The notes beneath the pieces are model-generated. The model was not told the DNA's origin. It worked only from the letters and a program-made list of their open reading frames with translations, and made no database searches. A stretch of 64,000 bases of DNA from Bacillus sp. EB106-08-02-XG196. Its GTDB lineage: Bacteria; Bacillota; Bacilli; Bacillales; Cytobacillaceae. This document shows, piece after piece, positions 26,656 through 35,360 of this stretch; the first letter of the stretch is position 1, and each line of letters starts with the position of its first letter. A program made the translations under genes and the position numbers. The stretch spans positions 186,001-250,000 of the forward strand of contig NZ_JABWSY010000005.1 in assembly GCF_013396335.1 (NCBI RefSeq). Direction: 5' to 3'.

Positions 26656-26988
26656 ATGAAGGTAAATATAGAACAACATCAGAATGAAAAGGAAATACTT
26701 GTGAGTGTTACCGGAGAAATTGATGCGTATACAGCGCCGAAGCTTCGGGAGGAGTTACTGCCTCTTGCGGAGGGGAAAAATAAAATCATTACGGTGAATC
26801 TAAAGGATGTCTCCTACATGGATAGTACTGGGCTTGGCGTATTTGTAGGGATGTTCAAGCAGCTGAACAAAAACGAGGGAGAACTTAGGCTGGTTGAGTT
26901 ATCAGATCGCCTGAAGCGTCTGTTTAAGATTACTGGTTTAAGCCATATTATGAGTATTTCCGACAATGCAAAGGATGGGGGACGATGA
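26656..26988 (+). CDS. rsbV: Anti-anti-sigma factor RsbV
   Basis: 110 residues, STAS domain. The phosphorylated serine is Ser57 in YMDSTGLGVFVGM. Unphosphorylated RsbV binds RsbW and frees SigB; RsbW phosphorylates and RsbY dephosphorylates it. AGAGGTGATG-type site with ATG 26656. The stop overlaps rsbW by 4 bp. Confidence 0.96.
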   Translation: MKVNIEQHQNEKEILVSVTGEIDAYTAPKLREELLPLAEGKNKIITVNLKDVSYMDSTGLGVFVGMFKQLNKNEGELRLVELSDRLKRLFKITGLSHIMSISDNAKDGGR

Positions 26989-27467
26989 AACACGTGATGG
27001 ATTATGTTGAAATGAAGATTCCAGCCAAACCGGAGTATGTGGGGGTCATTCGATTAACGATTTCGGGAATAGCCAGCACCATGGGTTATACATATGAGCA
27101 AATTGAGGATATAAAGATTGCCGTAAGTGAAGCCTGCACAAACGCGGTGCAGCATGCCTATCCAGAAGAGGAAGGCGGAGAGGTTATTGTCGGCTTCGGC
27201 ATTTACGAGGATAAGTTAGAAACGATGGTTGCCGATAGTGGTCAAAGCTTTAATTTTATACAGAAAAAAGAAGAACTGGGCCCCTATACAGAGTCAACTA
27301 CAGTCGATCAACTTTCAGAGGGAGGGTTGGGTTTATATCTGATCGAAACGCTCATGGACGAAGTCCGTGTTTCGAATACGTCCGGAGTAACGGTCTTCAT
27401 GGTGAAGTATCTAGGCGAGGAGCGTGAAAATCATGACAAAGCCACCTCAGAACGTGAAACGAACTAA
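26985..27467 (+). CDS. rsbW: Anti-sigma factor and serine kinase RsbW
   Basis: 160 residues, GHKL-type ATPase. N-box IAVSEACTNAVQHAYPEE, G1-type MVADSGQSFNF and G2-type EGGLGLYLIETLMDEV are present. It holds SigB inactive and phosphorylates RsbV. The 3' end overlaps the sigB start by 35 bp, favouring coupled translation and balanced amounts of partner proteins. Confidence 0.96.
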   Translation: MKHVMDYVEMKIPAKPEYVGVIRLTISGIASTMGYTYEQIEDIKIAVSEACTNAVQHAYPEEEGGEVIVGFGIYEDKLETMVADSGQSFNFIQKKEELGPYTESTTVDQLSEGGLGLYLIETLMDEVRVSNTSGVTVFMVKYLGEERENHDKATSERETN

Positions 27468-28224
27468 GGAAGAAACATATGCGTTGATCCGGGACTTTCA
27501 GGAGAACGAGAGTGAAGCCGCCCAAACTCTCTTAGTGGAACAGTACACCAATCTGATTGGGAGTATTGCGAGAAAGTATTCAAAAGGAAGGAATTTGCAT
27601 GAAGATATCGTGCAGGTAGGGATGATTGGATTGTTATCCAGCATCAGACGGTTTGATCTCAGCACCGGGAATCCATTTGAAGCCTATTTAGTCCCGATGG
27701 TAATTGGAGAAATAAAACGATTTTTAAGGGACAAGACGTGGGATGTTCATGTACCGAGGCGGATCAAAGAAACGTGGCCCAAATTGAACGGAGTGGTGGA
27801 CGAGCTGACCAACCGCTACCAACGATCACCTAAGATACCCGAAATCGCTGAGCATTTAGGGATTTCTGAAGAAGACGTACTAGAAACCATGGAATTAGGA
27901 AAAGGGTATCAAACAGCTTCTGTTGACCAAACAATTGAAACCGGTTCCGATGGCAGCGGGGTTACAGCGTTAGATGTGATCGGGTCAGAAGATAAAGGAT
28001 ATGAAAAAATCGACCAGCAGCTACTACTTGAGAGTGTCCTTCATGTATTGAACGACAGGGAGAAGCGGATTATTCAGTCGACGATTATCGAAAACAAAAG
28101 CCAACGCGAAGTGGGGGAGCTGTTAGGAATTTCGCAAATGCATGTCTCACGAATGCAAAAAAAGGCGATCGAGAAATTGCGTAAGGCTCTTGCCCGTAAC
28201 CAGCGTCAGGATTGCTCCATCTAA
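27433..28224 (+). CDS. sigB: General stress sigma factor SigB
   Basis: 263 residues from ATG 27433; GAGGAG is 10 bp upstream, whereas the GTG at 27424 is too near it. Region 2 with HEDIVQVGMIGLLSSIRRFD and VIGEIKRFLRDKTWDVHVPR is very close to B. subtilis SigB. Region 4 helix-turn-helix: QREVGELLGISQMHVSRMQ. It directs RNA polymerase to GTTTAA-N14-GGGTAT promoters, of which eleven are seen around it. A terminator follows. Confidence 0.97.
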   Translation: MTKPPQNVKRTKEETYALIRDFQENESEAAQTLLVEQYTNLIGSIARKYSKGRNLHEDIVQVGMIGLLSSIRRFDLSTGNPFEAYLVPMVIGEIKRFLRDKTWDVHVPRRIKETWPKLNGVVDELTNRYQRSPKIPEIAEHLGISEEDVLETMELGKGYQTASVDQTIETGSDGSGVTALDVIGSEDKGYEKIDQQLLLESVLHVLNDREKRIIQSTIIENKSQREVGELLGISQMHVSRMQKKAIEKLRKALARNQRQDCSI

Positions 28225-28228
28225 TAAA

Positions 28229-28272
28229 GTGCCTGACCGTGATTGATCATGAAGGTCAGGCATCATCTTTTG
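28229..28272 (+). terminator. Terminator after sigB
   Basis: GCCTGACC pairs with GGTCAGGC, tail ATCATCTTTT. Moderate T-run, so read-through into rsbY is possible. Confidence 0.75.
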
Positions 28273-28291
28273 CAAAAGGGGGTTAAGCCCA

Positions 28292-29446
28292 ATGCCAATG
28301 AAGATTGTCATCGTCGATGATAATAGTACGAATCTCATGATTGTGGAGAAAATCCTAAGGAAAGCCGGCTATGGTAATTTGCTTAAGCTCTCATCTGCAG
28401 GGGAGTTATACCAATATTTACAGCTTGATGCACCTAATCCGAGTGAAGTGCCGGTAGACTTAATTTTAATGGATATGATGATGCCGGAAATTGATGGAAT
28501 TGAGGCCTGCCGGCACGTTTTGAGCAATGAAAGGTTCTCCGACCTGCCTATTATTTTTGTTACGGCGATGGGAGATTCCAATAAAATGGCTGAGGCAATG
28601 GATGCGGGAGCCCTTGATTATGTGTTGAAACCGATTAATAAAGTCGAACTCCTCGCCCGGATTCGTTCCGTCCTGCGGTTAAAGCAAGAAAAAGATTTGC
28701 GGAAGGAACGGGACAGAAGAATTCAATATGAACTTGACTTAGCCAGACAAGTGCAGCGAAGTATGCTCAGCAGCCCGCTAAAGGAAAAGGATATCAGCAT
28801 TTCCTCAGTGTACAGGCCCACTTTTGAGCTAGCTGGGGACTTCTATGCCTGGTATCAGATTAGTCCAAATCAATATGGTGTAATCCTGCTTGATATGATG
28901 GGTCACGGGATATCATCCTCGCTTGTCGGGATGTACATCTATTCTGCGTTAAAAGATAGTATTACGGGAATTGTTGATCCGGAAAAAGTCATGTTAGAAC
29001 TGAACAGGCGAATGAATCAGCTTCATAACCCTGATAGCTTAATGAATTACTATTTTACGGCAATCTACTTTGTCCTCGATACGAAAAAACAGACGATTGA
29101 ATACGTCAATGCTGGTCATCCTGCGGGAATTGCGATTGTCGATCAGGAAGTGAAGCTGTTAACAGAAGGGTCATGCGCACTCGGTTTTTTTGAGGAGATT
29201 GAAGTCAACAAAGGGGTCATTCCATATCATGATTCTGCCCGAATCCTGTTGTTTACGGATGGATTATCAGAATGGCTGGAGGAAAAATATGAGGATGCAA
29301 GTGATAAGCTGATTGGGGCTTTGCAGGCGGAGGATATGCAGGATCCTGCTCTGTTGCTTCATCAACTGCAGCCAGGCTGGGAGCTCGTCAATCCGCCAAA
29401 AGACGATATGTGTCTCGTCTTGATTTCTACAAATGCCTCCTCATAG
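28292..29446 (+). CDS. rsbY: Response-regulator PP2C phosphatase RsbY
   Basis: 384 residues. Receiver domain about 1-125 (IVIVDDNSTNLMIVEKIL; phospho-acceptor Asp in LILMDMMMPEIDG; Lys in DYVLKPINKVE). PP2C/SpoIIE phosphatase domain about 165-382 (FELAGDFYAWYQI, ILLDMMGHGISSSLVGMY, LLFTDGLSEW with metal-binding Asp residues). In B. cereus the equivalent protein, once phosphorylated by RsbK, dephosphorylates RsbV. No distinct promoter seen; it probably shares rsbV-W-sigB transcription. Confidence 0.92.
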   Translation: MPMKIVIVDDNSTNLMIVEKILRKAGYGNLLKLSSAGELYQYLQLDAPNPSEVPVDLILMDMMMPEIDGIEACRHVLSNERFSDLPIIFVTAMGDSNKMAEAMDAGALDYVLKPINKVELLARIRSVLRLKQEKDLRKERDRRIQYELDLARQVQRSMLSSPLKEKDISISSVYRPTFELAGDFYAWYQISPNQYGVILLDMMGHGISSSLVGMYIYSALKDSITGIVDPEKVMLELNRRMNQLHNPDSLMNYYFTAIYFVLDTKKQTIEYVNAGHPAGIAIVDQEVKLLTEGSCALGFFEEIEVNKGVIPYHDSARILLFTDGLSEWLEEKYEDASDKLIGALQAEDMQDPALLLHQLQPGWELVNPPKDDMCLVLISTNASS

Positions 29447-29448
29447 AA

Positions 29449-29475
29449 GGGTGTCAGCGTTTTGGCTGACACCCC
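29449..29475. terminator. Hairpin between convergent rsbY and dps
   Basis: GGGTGTCAGC pairs with GCTGACACCC. No long T-run, so a weak bidirectional terminator. Confidence 0.6.
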
Positions 29476-29492
29476 GGTTATGTTGGTATGGA

Positions 29493-29960
29493 TTAACCTG
29501 CCAGATAAGCTTCAAACATCCATCCATGCTTTTCTAATGAGGTGCGAATGTGAACGAGCATATCAGCAGTCGGCTGATCCTCATTTTCCTCTGCAAGCGA
29601 AATCCCTTCTGTGAGCTCGGTGCAAATCATCTCAAAATCATCTGCTAGTATTTGGATCATTTGCTGCGCATCTTCCTCACCAGTTGCTTCTTTTAGTGTG
29701 GTAAGTTCCAGGATCTCTGTAAGAGTAGCGACCGGTAACGCCCGTTGCGCCAGCATTCTTTCCGCAATCGTATCAAGATGTAAGGCTGCCTCCTTGTAAA
29801 GTTCCTCAAATTTAACGTGCAGGGTGAAGAAGTTTTCTCCCCTTACATACCAGTGGAAATGATGCAGCTTCATGTGAAGAACGGAAAAGTTCGCCACCTG
29901 CCTGTTGAGAGTATCAGTTAACGTTTTGTCTTTCGATTTTGTTTTAGTAGTTGTTGCCAT
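29493..29960 (-). CDS. dps: Dps/ferritin-like DNA-protecting protein
   Basis: 155 residues from ATG 29960 (GGAGGAGG upstream). Ferritin-like four-helix fold; the ferroxidase signature is LHHFHWYVRGENFFTLHVKF with EELYKEAALHLDTIAERML. Dps forms 12-subunit cages that oxidise and store iron and protect DNA. In the B. cereus sigB cluster a gene of this kind also lies here. Its own sigma-B promoter is upstream. The Lys/Thr-rich first 15 residues could contact DNA. Confidence 0.92.
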   Translation of the reverse strand: MATTTKTKSKDKTLTDTLNRQVANFSVLHMKLHHFHWYVRGENFFTLHVKFEELYKEAALHLDTIAERMLAQRALPVATLTEILELTTLKEATGEEDAQQMIQILADDFEMICTELTEGISLAEENEDQPTADMLVHIRTSLEKHGWMFEAYLAG

Positions 29961-29998
29961 AATAATAACCTCCTCCAAATTTGTGGTGTACCTATTAC

Positions 29999-30023
29999 AT
30001 ACCCGGTTTACTAGATTTGAAAC
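29999..30023 (-). promoter_or_regulatory. Sigma-B promoter of dps
   Basis: Minus strand: GTTTCA, 13-bp spacer, GGGTAT, about 40 bp before the start codon. Confidence 0.85.
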
Positions 30024-30062
30024 TTGTAATTTTTACAAGAGGAGGTTGGTACAAAATTCCCA

Positions 30063-30091
30063 TTGGGTGAGATTACTAGAAACGATATGAT
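30063..30091 (+). promoter_or_regulatory. Possible sigma-A promoter of rsbK
   Basis: TTGGGT, 17-bp spacer, TATGAT. The -10 is good but the -35 keeps only the TTG. No sigma-B-type site is seen for rsbK, fitting a sensor made before stress. Confidence 0.4.
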
Positions 30092-30129
30092 AGAAACATC
30101 TATTTTTGTACAAAGGGGGAAAGCGGAGA

Positions 30130-32910
30130 ATGAAGGGATTACATTTCAACATCCACACGAAAATGATTGCAGGCTATTTATTCATTTTGATTTGCTTAGT
30201 GGTCTCCCTGTTGATTGTCATGAATCGGATGTCGGCGATGCAGGAAGAGGTCGATTTCGTCTCACAGCATGATATCGAGGTTCACAATTTGGCAAATCAG
30301 ATTCAAAAGAATGTTCTAGATATGGAAACGGGCATGCGAGGATATGTGATTACAGGCAATGAGGAGTACCTCGACCCCTACAATACAGCGGCCAGGAACT
30401 GGCTTGACAACTTCAATACACTTCATTCCCTGCTGGCGGATAACGGGAACCAGCAGCGGAATTTAGAAGAAATGAAACCGCTCATACAAAGCTGGGTCAC
30501 GAGTTCTGCCGAATATATAGTGGAACAAAAAAAGGTAAATAACCAATCCGCATTAGATGAGCATTTTAATGAAAACAAAGGTAAAAAAATGACGGATGAA
30601 CTACGGGCGCATTTTGATTCCTTCCTTGAAAATCAAAAGAACCTTACAAATGAACGTGTTGAGAAATTAAATCAGAACAATAACAATTTAAAAATTGCGT
30701 TATATGGCCTTATCATCGTGGTTACTTTGATTACGATTGCCACAGCCGTATTTCTGTCCAATTCGATTGTTAAAACAATTAGGCAGGTGGTGCGGACAAT
30801 TAAAAGTGTTACGGATTCAAGAGAGACAGAGGTTGACCTTTCGACAAGAATTGAGGTCAGTACTCATGATGAAACACGCGAACTTGCCGAAGCGATGAAC
30901 GAGCTTCTCAGCAATCTTGAGAAACAGAATTGGGTTCAGAAAAACATCGCGGAAATCTCAACCATGTACCAGGGGATGACGGATTTGACTGAATTGACGC
31001 ATGCCTTTATCACCAAGCTTGCTCCTATGCTTGATGCGGTTTACGGCGTCGTCTATTTGCGCAGAAATCATGGCAGTGAGGTTCGCTACGTGAAAGAGGC
31101 TGGTTATGCCATTGCCGGTGACGAAGGGGCTGCGGCGAGTTTTCGGTTAGGAGAAGGGTTAATTGGTCAAGCAGCCATGGATAAAAGAATCTTCCTGATT
31201 GATCAGCTGCCGGAGGAGCATTTTAAAGTCACATCGGGGTTAGGTGATTCTTCTCCTCGAAATCTTTTGGTTGCACCCATTTTAGTGGATGGCAGGGTAG
31301 AAGCGGTCGTTGAATTTGCGGCGTTTCACCACTTTATGGCTCATCATTTAACCTTATTGGATCTGCTTCAGGATAAGTTCGGTTCTGCGATTACCAATGT
31401 CGCCGGACGGATGGAGGTAGAAAGGCTACTAGGGGAATCACAGGTGTTAACCGAAGAACTTCAGGCGCAGTCAGAGGAACTTCAAGCTCAATCGGAAGAG
31501 CTGCAAATGCAGCAGGAACAGCTGCGGATTACCAATGAATATTTAGAAGAACAGAAGCAGTTCGCTGAACAAAGAGCGTTTGACTTGAAAAAAGCGAAGG
31601 ATGAACTGGAAGACTATTCAAGGAAACTGCAGATGAGCTCGCAGTATAAAACGGACTTTCTCGCGAATATGTCTCATGAGCTGCGCACGCCATTAAACAG
31701 TATTTTAATTCTGTCTCAAATGCTGATGGAAAATGACGAGGAAATGGACAGCTCAGAAGTGAAGGAATCCTCTCGGGTTGTCTACACGGCCGGAAGTGAC
31801 TTGCTGCGGCTGATTGATGATATCCTTGATTTATCAAAAATTGAAGCAGGTAAAATAGAAATTTTAACAGATGAAGTCAACGTGACTGAAATTCCACAAA
31901 TGATGAAGAGCATGTTTGACCCTGTTGCAGCCAAAAAGAATCTAACCTTCGAGGTGCATACGGCTGCAAATGTACCTTCTGTGATCACGACAGACGGGCA
32001 GCGCTTGCAGCAAATTTGGAAGAATCTATTATCCAATGCCTTTAAGTTTACGGAACAGGGTTCTGTAACAGTGAAAATTGAAAGTGCTGGACAGGAAATA
32101 GTGGAGGAACTATTGCCTGGTCTGGAAGAGGATGAAATGGTGCTGGCCATCTCTGTGAGTGATACAGGAATCGGTATCGCTAAGGAGAAGCAGCAAATTA
32201 TCTTCGAAGCATTTCAACAGGTGGATGGTACCACTAACCGCCAATATGGCGGGACTGGTTTAGGGTTATCGATATGCCGTGAATTTACCCGTTTACTTGG
32301 CGGTGCGATTACAGTTCAAAGCGAGCCGGAAAAAGGAAGTACGTTTACACTGTACATCCCTGGCAGACTAGAGGCCGCTGAATATGCTCTTCAGCTTGAC
32401 CAATTGGCACTTGATGAGGTAGCAGTGAGTATTAGTGAAGTGACAGAGGAACAGCAGCCGGTCAGCGATGAGGCAGAAACGGTTGAGCTCGTGGAAGCTG
32501 AGGCTTCTGATGACCAGTTATTTAAAGGAAAGAAAGTGCTGTTGGTAGAAGATGATCGTCGGAATGTATTTGCACTAGTCACGGCTCTCGAGAAAAAGGG
32601 TGTGAAGGTTCAAGTGGCAGAGAACGGCAAGCGGGCAATTGAATTTTTACAGAAACAAGCAGATTTTGACCTCGTATTTATGGATATCATGATGCCGGTG
32701 ATGGGGGGCTATGAAGCGATGAAGGTCATCCGGCAGGACTTGGATATGGAAAGACTGCCGATTATTGCGTTGACGGCCAAGGCGATGAAAGGGGAACGTG
32801 ACAAGTGTATGGAAGCAGGCGCTTCTGATTATATTATGAAACCATTAAATATCAATCAGTTATTCTCCTTAATGCGGGTGTGGCTGACACAGCAGGTGAA
32901 TGAAGAGTGA
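30130..32910 (+). CDS. rsbK: Hybrid sensor histidine kinase RsbK (stress sensor for SigB)
   Basis: 926 residues from ATG 30130 (GGAGA upstream). Order: membrane helix about 10-32; CHASE3 sensor about 38-185 (METGMRGYVITGNEEYLDPY); second helix about 190-212; HAMP; GAF domain about 275-430; Gln/Glu coiled coil with a repeated ELQAQSE heptad; HisKA with His in FLANMSHELRTPLNS; HATPase with DTGIGIAKEKQQIIFEAFQQ and GGTGLGLSI; receiver domain about 800-920 (LVFMDIMMPVMGGYEAM). It matches B. cereus RsbK, which phosphorylates RsbY. Acidic linker before the receiver. GTG of rsbM overlaps its stop. Confidence 0.92.
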   Translation: MKGLHFNIHTKMIAGYLFILICLVVSLLIVMNRMSAMQEEVDFVSQHDIEVHNLANQIQKNVLDMETGMRGYVITGNEEYLDPYNTAARNWLDNFNTLHSLLADNGNQQRNLEEMKPLIQSWVTSSAEYIVEQKKVNNQSALDEHFNENKGKKMTDELRAHFDSFLENQKNLTNERVEKLNQNNNNLKIALYGLIIVVTLITIATAVFLSNSIVKTIRQVVRTIKSVTDSRETEVDLSTRIEVSTHDETRELAEAMNELLSNLEKQNWVQKNIAEISTMYQGMTDLTELTHAFITKLAPMLDAVYGVVYLRRNHGSEVRYVKEAGYAIAGDEGAAASFRLGEGLIGQAAMDKRIFLIDQLPEEHFKVTSGLGDSSPRNLLVAPILVDGRVEAVVEFAAFHHFMAHHLTLLDLLQDKFGSAITNVAGRMEVERLLGESQVLTEELQAQSEELQAQSEELQMQQEQLRITNEYLEEQKQFAEQRAFDLKKAKDELEDYSRKLQMSSQYKTDFLANMSHELRTPLNSILILSQMLMENDEEMDSSEVKESSRVVYTAGSDLLRLIDDILDLSKIEAGKIEILTDEVNVTEIPQMMKSMFDPVAAKKNLTFEVHTAANVPSVITTDGQRLQQIWKNLLSNAFKFTEQGSVTVKIESAGQEIVEELLPGLEEDEMVLAISVSDTGIGIAKEKQQIIFEAFQQVDGTTNRQYGGTGLGLSICREFTRLLGGAITVQSEPEKGSTFTLYIPGRLEAAEYALQLDQLALDEVAVSISEVTEEQQPVSDEAETVELVEAEASDDQLFKGKKVLLVEDDRRNVFALVTALEKKGVKVQVAENGKRAIEFLQKQADFDLVFMDIMMPVMGGYEAMKVIRQDLDMERLPIIALTAKAMKGERDKCMEAGASDYIMKPLNINQLFSLMRVWLTQQVNEE

Positions 32911-33779
32911 ATGAAACAAAGAAGGAAGTCGTAACGGACATCAAGCAGCTGGAGCCAAATGAGCTTCAGAAAATAGAAATCAAATTGCTGCTGGAGGGCA
33001 TGTATCAAATGTATGGCTATGACTTCAGAGGCTATGTCAGAGGCTCGATAGGCAGGAGAATTTTAAACCGGATGAAGGCGGAGAGGCTTCCAACCATTAC
33101 GGCGTTATTGGAAAAGGTGCTCCACGAACCGGGGGTTTTGGAGCGTCTGTTGAATGATCTTTCCATCCGGATGACCGAAATGTACCGAGATCCTAGTTTC
33201 TTTGCTGCCTTTCGTAACGAAGTGGTGCCCTTGCTTCGGGAGCTTCCGGAAATCAGGATATGGCATGCCGGCTGTGCCACAGGTGAGGAGGTTTATTCCA
33301 TGGCGATCCTTTTGCAGGAGGAGGGTCTTTGGGAGAAAACGAAAATCTATGCAACGGATATGAATGAAAAAGCCCTGATGGCTGCGGGGAAAGGGGCCTT
33401 TCCGTTAAAAAAGATGCAGCAATATACGAAAAATTACTTGAAAGCCGGTGGGAAAATGGCGTTTTCCGAGTACTATACCACGGACCATCAGTTTGCTTAT
33501 TTTTCACCTAGCTTGAACGAGAACCTCACCTTTGCCCAGCACAATTTGGTGAGTGACAGCTCGTTTAATGAATTTCATGTGATTTTATGCCGCAATGTGA
33601 TGATTTATTTTGATAGCACCCTGCAGCAGCAGGTTCACGGTCTATTTTATGACAGTCTGGCGGACGGCGGATTCATTGGGCTGGGAAGTAAAGAATCGAT
33701 TCTAGGTATGCCGAAGGGTATGAATTACACAGAATTTAATTCGTGTGAAAAGATTTATCGTAAAAAAGTAGATGTCTGA
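32907..33779 (+). CDS. rsbM: CheR-type methyltransferase RsbM
   Basis: 290 residues, GTG start overlapping the rsbK stop. CheR N-terminal helix domain (MYGYDFRGYVRGSIGRRILN) and SAM-binding domain with IRIWHAGCATGEEVYSMAIL and VILCRNVMIYFDSTLQQQV. No chemotaxis genes are near. In B. cereus RsbM methylates RsbK and dampens SigB activation; its coupling to rsbK here supports the same role. Terminator follows. Confidence 0.93.
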   Translation: MNETKKEVVTDIKQLEPNELQKIEIKLLLEGMYQMYGYDFRGYVRGSIGRRILNRMKAERLPTITALLEKVLHEPGVLERLLNDLSIRMTEMYRDPSFFAAFRNEVVPLLRELPEIRIWHAGCATGEEVYSMAILLQEEGLWEKTKIYATDMNEKALMAAGKGAFPLKKMQQYTKNYLKAGGKMAFSEYYTTDHQFAYFSPSLNENLTFAQHNLVSDSSFNEFHVILCRNVMIYFDSTLQQQVHGLFYDSLADGGFIGLGSKESILGMPKGMNYTEFNSCEKIYRKKVDV

Positions 33780-33801
33780 CTCTGAGTCAGGCATTTTTTT
33801 T
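33776..33801 (+). terminator. Terminator of rsbK-rsbM
   Basis: CTGACTC-t-GAGTCAG followed by GCATTTTTTTT. The stem begins within the stop region of rsbM. Confidence 0.85.
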
Positions 33802-33803
33802 AT

Positions 33804-33829
33804 GTTTGATAGGGTTGTTGAAAGGGTAT
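33804..33829 (+). promoter_or_regulatory. Sigma-B promoter of cls
   Basis: GTTTGA, 14-bp spacer, GGGTAT, starting right after the rsbM terminator and 31 bp before the cls ATG. Confidence 0.82.
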
Positions 33830-33860
33830 TTCTTTTTAAAAAGACTGTGGGGGGAACTGG

Positions 33861-35360
33861 ATGAAAATAAGAATCGAGATATTTTTTATCGTGATAATGT
33901 TTTACTGCTGCTGGATGGTTCTTTTTACAAGACTCCCCTTTTGGTGCAAAGCATTAGGGGTTAGTGTGTATGCAGCTATCATTATATACAGTGTGGTGGA
34001 ATTATGGCTTCAGAATCGTTCTGTACCGAGAACTCTTTTATGGACATGCCTGTTAATCTTAGTACCGGCAGCCGGTTATATTTTCTATGTGTATTCAGGG
34101 CAATTGCTCTTTAAAGGGGAACTTTTTAAAAGCAAACGTGCCAGTGACCGCGAGTTGTTCGAGGCACTTGGTGAAAAAAAGCTGCCAGTTGATGAGCCGC
34201 CTAATCTCAATGGCCAGCAGCGCGGGTTTATCAGTTATCTAAAACGGGTGACCCTAACGGATCAAAGCCAGAATACTAGGACCCATATTTTAAAAAACGG
34301 CGAGGCTACTTTTGAGGAGGTGAAGCAGCGGTTGAAGGAAGCGAAGGAGTTTATTCATTTAGAGTATTATATCTTTCGCTATGACCGGCTGGGGCAGGAG
34401 TTGATGGATATCTTGAAACATAAAGTACAGGAAGGTGTGGAGGTCAGGCTGATCTACGATGCGTTCGGAAGCTACGCCCTTTCTGAACAAGATAGGAGGA
34501 AAATGGCAGACTCCGGGATTCAGCTTCACTCTTTTCTGCCGCTGAAATTCGGATGGTTTACGCAAAAGTTTAATTTCCGCAATCATCGAAAAATCATTGT
34601 CATTGATGGGAAAATTGGATTTGTCGGCGGGTTGAATGTGGGAGTGGAATATCTTGGTGAGGATAACAAGATTGGTTTTTGGTGCGATACGCATGTATTG
34701 CTGAAAGGAGAAGCGGTCCAGACACTGCATGCTGTTTTTTTATTAGATTGGAAATATGTCTGTGGCGAAAAGCTGTTTGAAGATCCCCGCTATCTCAAGG
34801 GTGTGCCGGCTAAGGGGGATGGTCTTGTCCACGTGGTCGCAACTGGACCAGAAACCCGTGACATGGGTGATCATTTATATGCGATGATTACCTGTGCAAC
34901 AGAATCGATATGGATTGCGACACCGTACTTTATTCCCAATCAGACCATTCTGACAGCATTGCGGGTAGCGGCGAAAAAGGGCATTCAGGTCCGGCTCATG
35001 GTGCCTGAGAGTAATGACGGTTTTCTTACCCAATATGCCACTCAATCCTATTTTTCAGAACTTCTTCGTGCCGGAATTGAGCTCTACACCTACCAAAAAG
35101 GATTCTTACATAAAAAAGTGATCATTGTCGATGGTGACACCGCCTCGATTGGAACGGCGAATATCGACCTGCGCAGTTTTCATTTAAATTTTGAGGTACA
35201 TTTGTTTTTAACAGGTACCGACAGCATTGATGACCTTGTTAGTCATTTTGAAGAGGACCTTAAAGAATGCACCCGGGTTAGGCCGGTTGCTTTTTACAAA
35301 AGAGGTCTAAGTGTTAAATGGAAGGAATCCTTTGCCCGGCTCTTCTCGGGTGTCCTCTAA
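33861..35360 (+). CDS. cls: Cardiolipin synthase
   Basis: 499 residues. Two N-terminal membrane helices (about 5-27 and 32-50, with a third near 60-78) and two phospholipase D active sites: H242-x-K244-x4-D249 (HRKIIVIDGKIGFVGGLN) and H417-x-K419-x4-D424 (HKKVIIVDGDTASIGTANID). It condenses two phosphatidylglycerols to cardiolipin in the membrane. The sigma-B promoter makes it part of the stress island. Its stop codon is immediately followed by repeat locus B. Confidence 0.94.
   Translation: MKIRIEIFFIVIMFYCCWMVLFTRLPFWCKALGVSVYAAIIIYSVVELWLQNRSVPRTLLWTCLLILVPAAGYIFYVYSGQLLFKGELFKSKRASDRELFEALGEKKLPVDEPPNLNGQQRGFISYLKRVTLTDQSQNTRTHILKNGEATFEEVKQRLKEAKEFIHLEYYIFRYDRLGQELMDILKHKVQEGVEVRLIYDAFGSYALSEQDRRKMADSGIQLHSFLPLKFGWFTQKFNFRNHRKIIVIDGKIGFVGGLNVGVEYLGEDNKIGFWCDTHVLLKGEAVQTLHAVFLLDWKYVCGEKLFEDPRYLKGVPAKGDGLVHVVATGPETRDMGDHLYAMITCATESIWIATPYFIPNQTILTALRVAAKKGIQVRLMVPESNDGFLTQYATQSYFSELLRAGIELYTYQKGFLHKKVIIVDGDTASIGTANIDLRSFHLNFEVHLFLTGTDSIDDLVSHFEEDLKECTRVRPVAFYKRGLSVKWKESFARLFSGVL

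Noticed and set aside
30106..30130. Earlier ATG start for rsbK (eight residues longer)
   Set aside because: GGAGA lies between the two ATGs and serves the second one; the membrane helix starts right after it.
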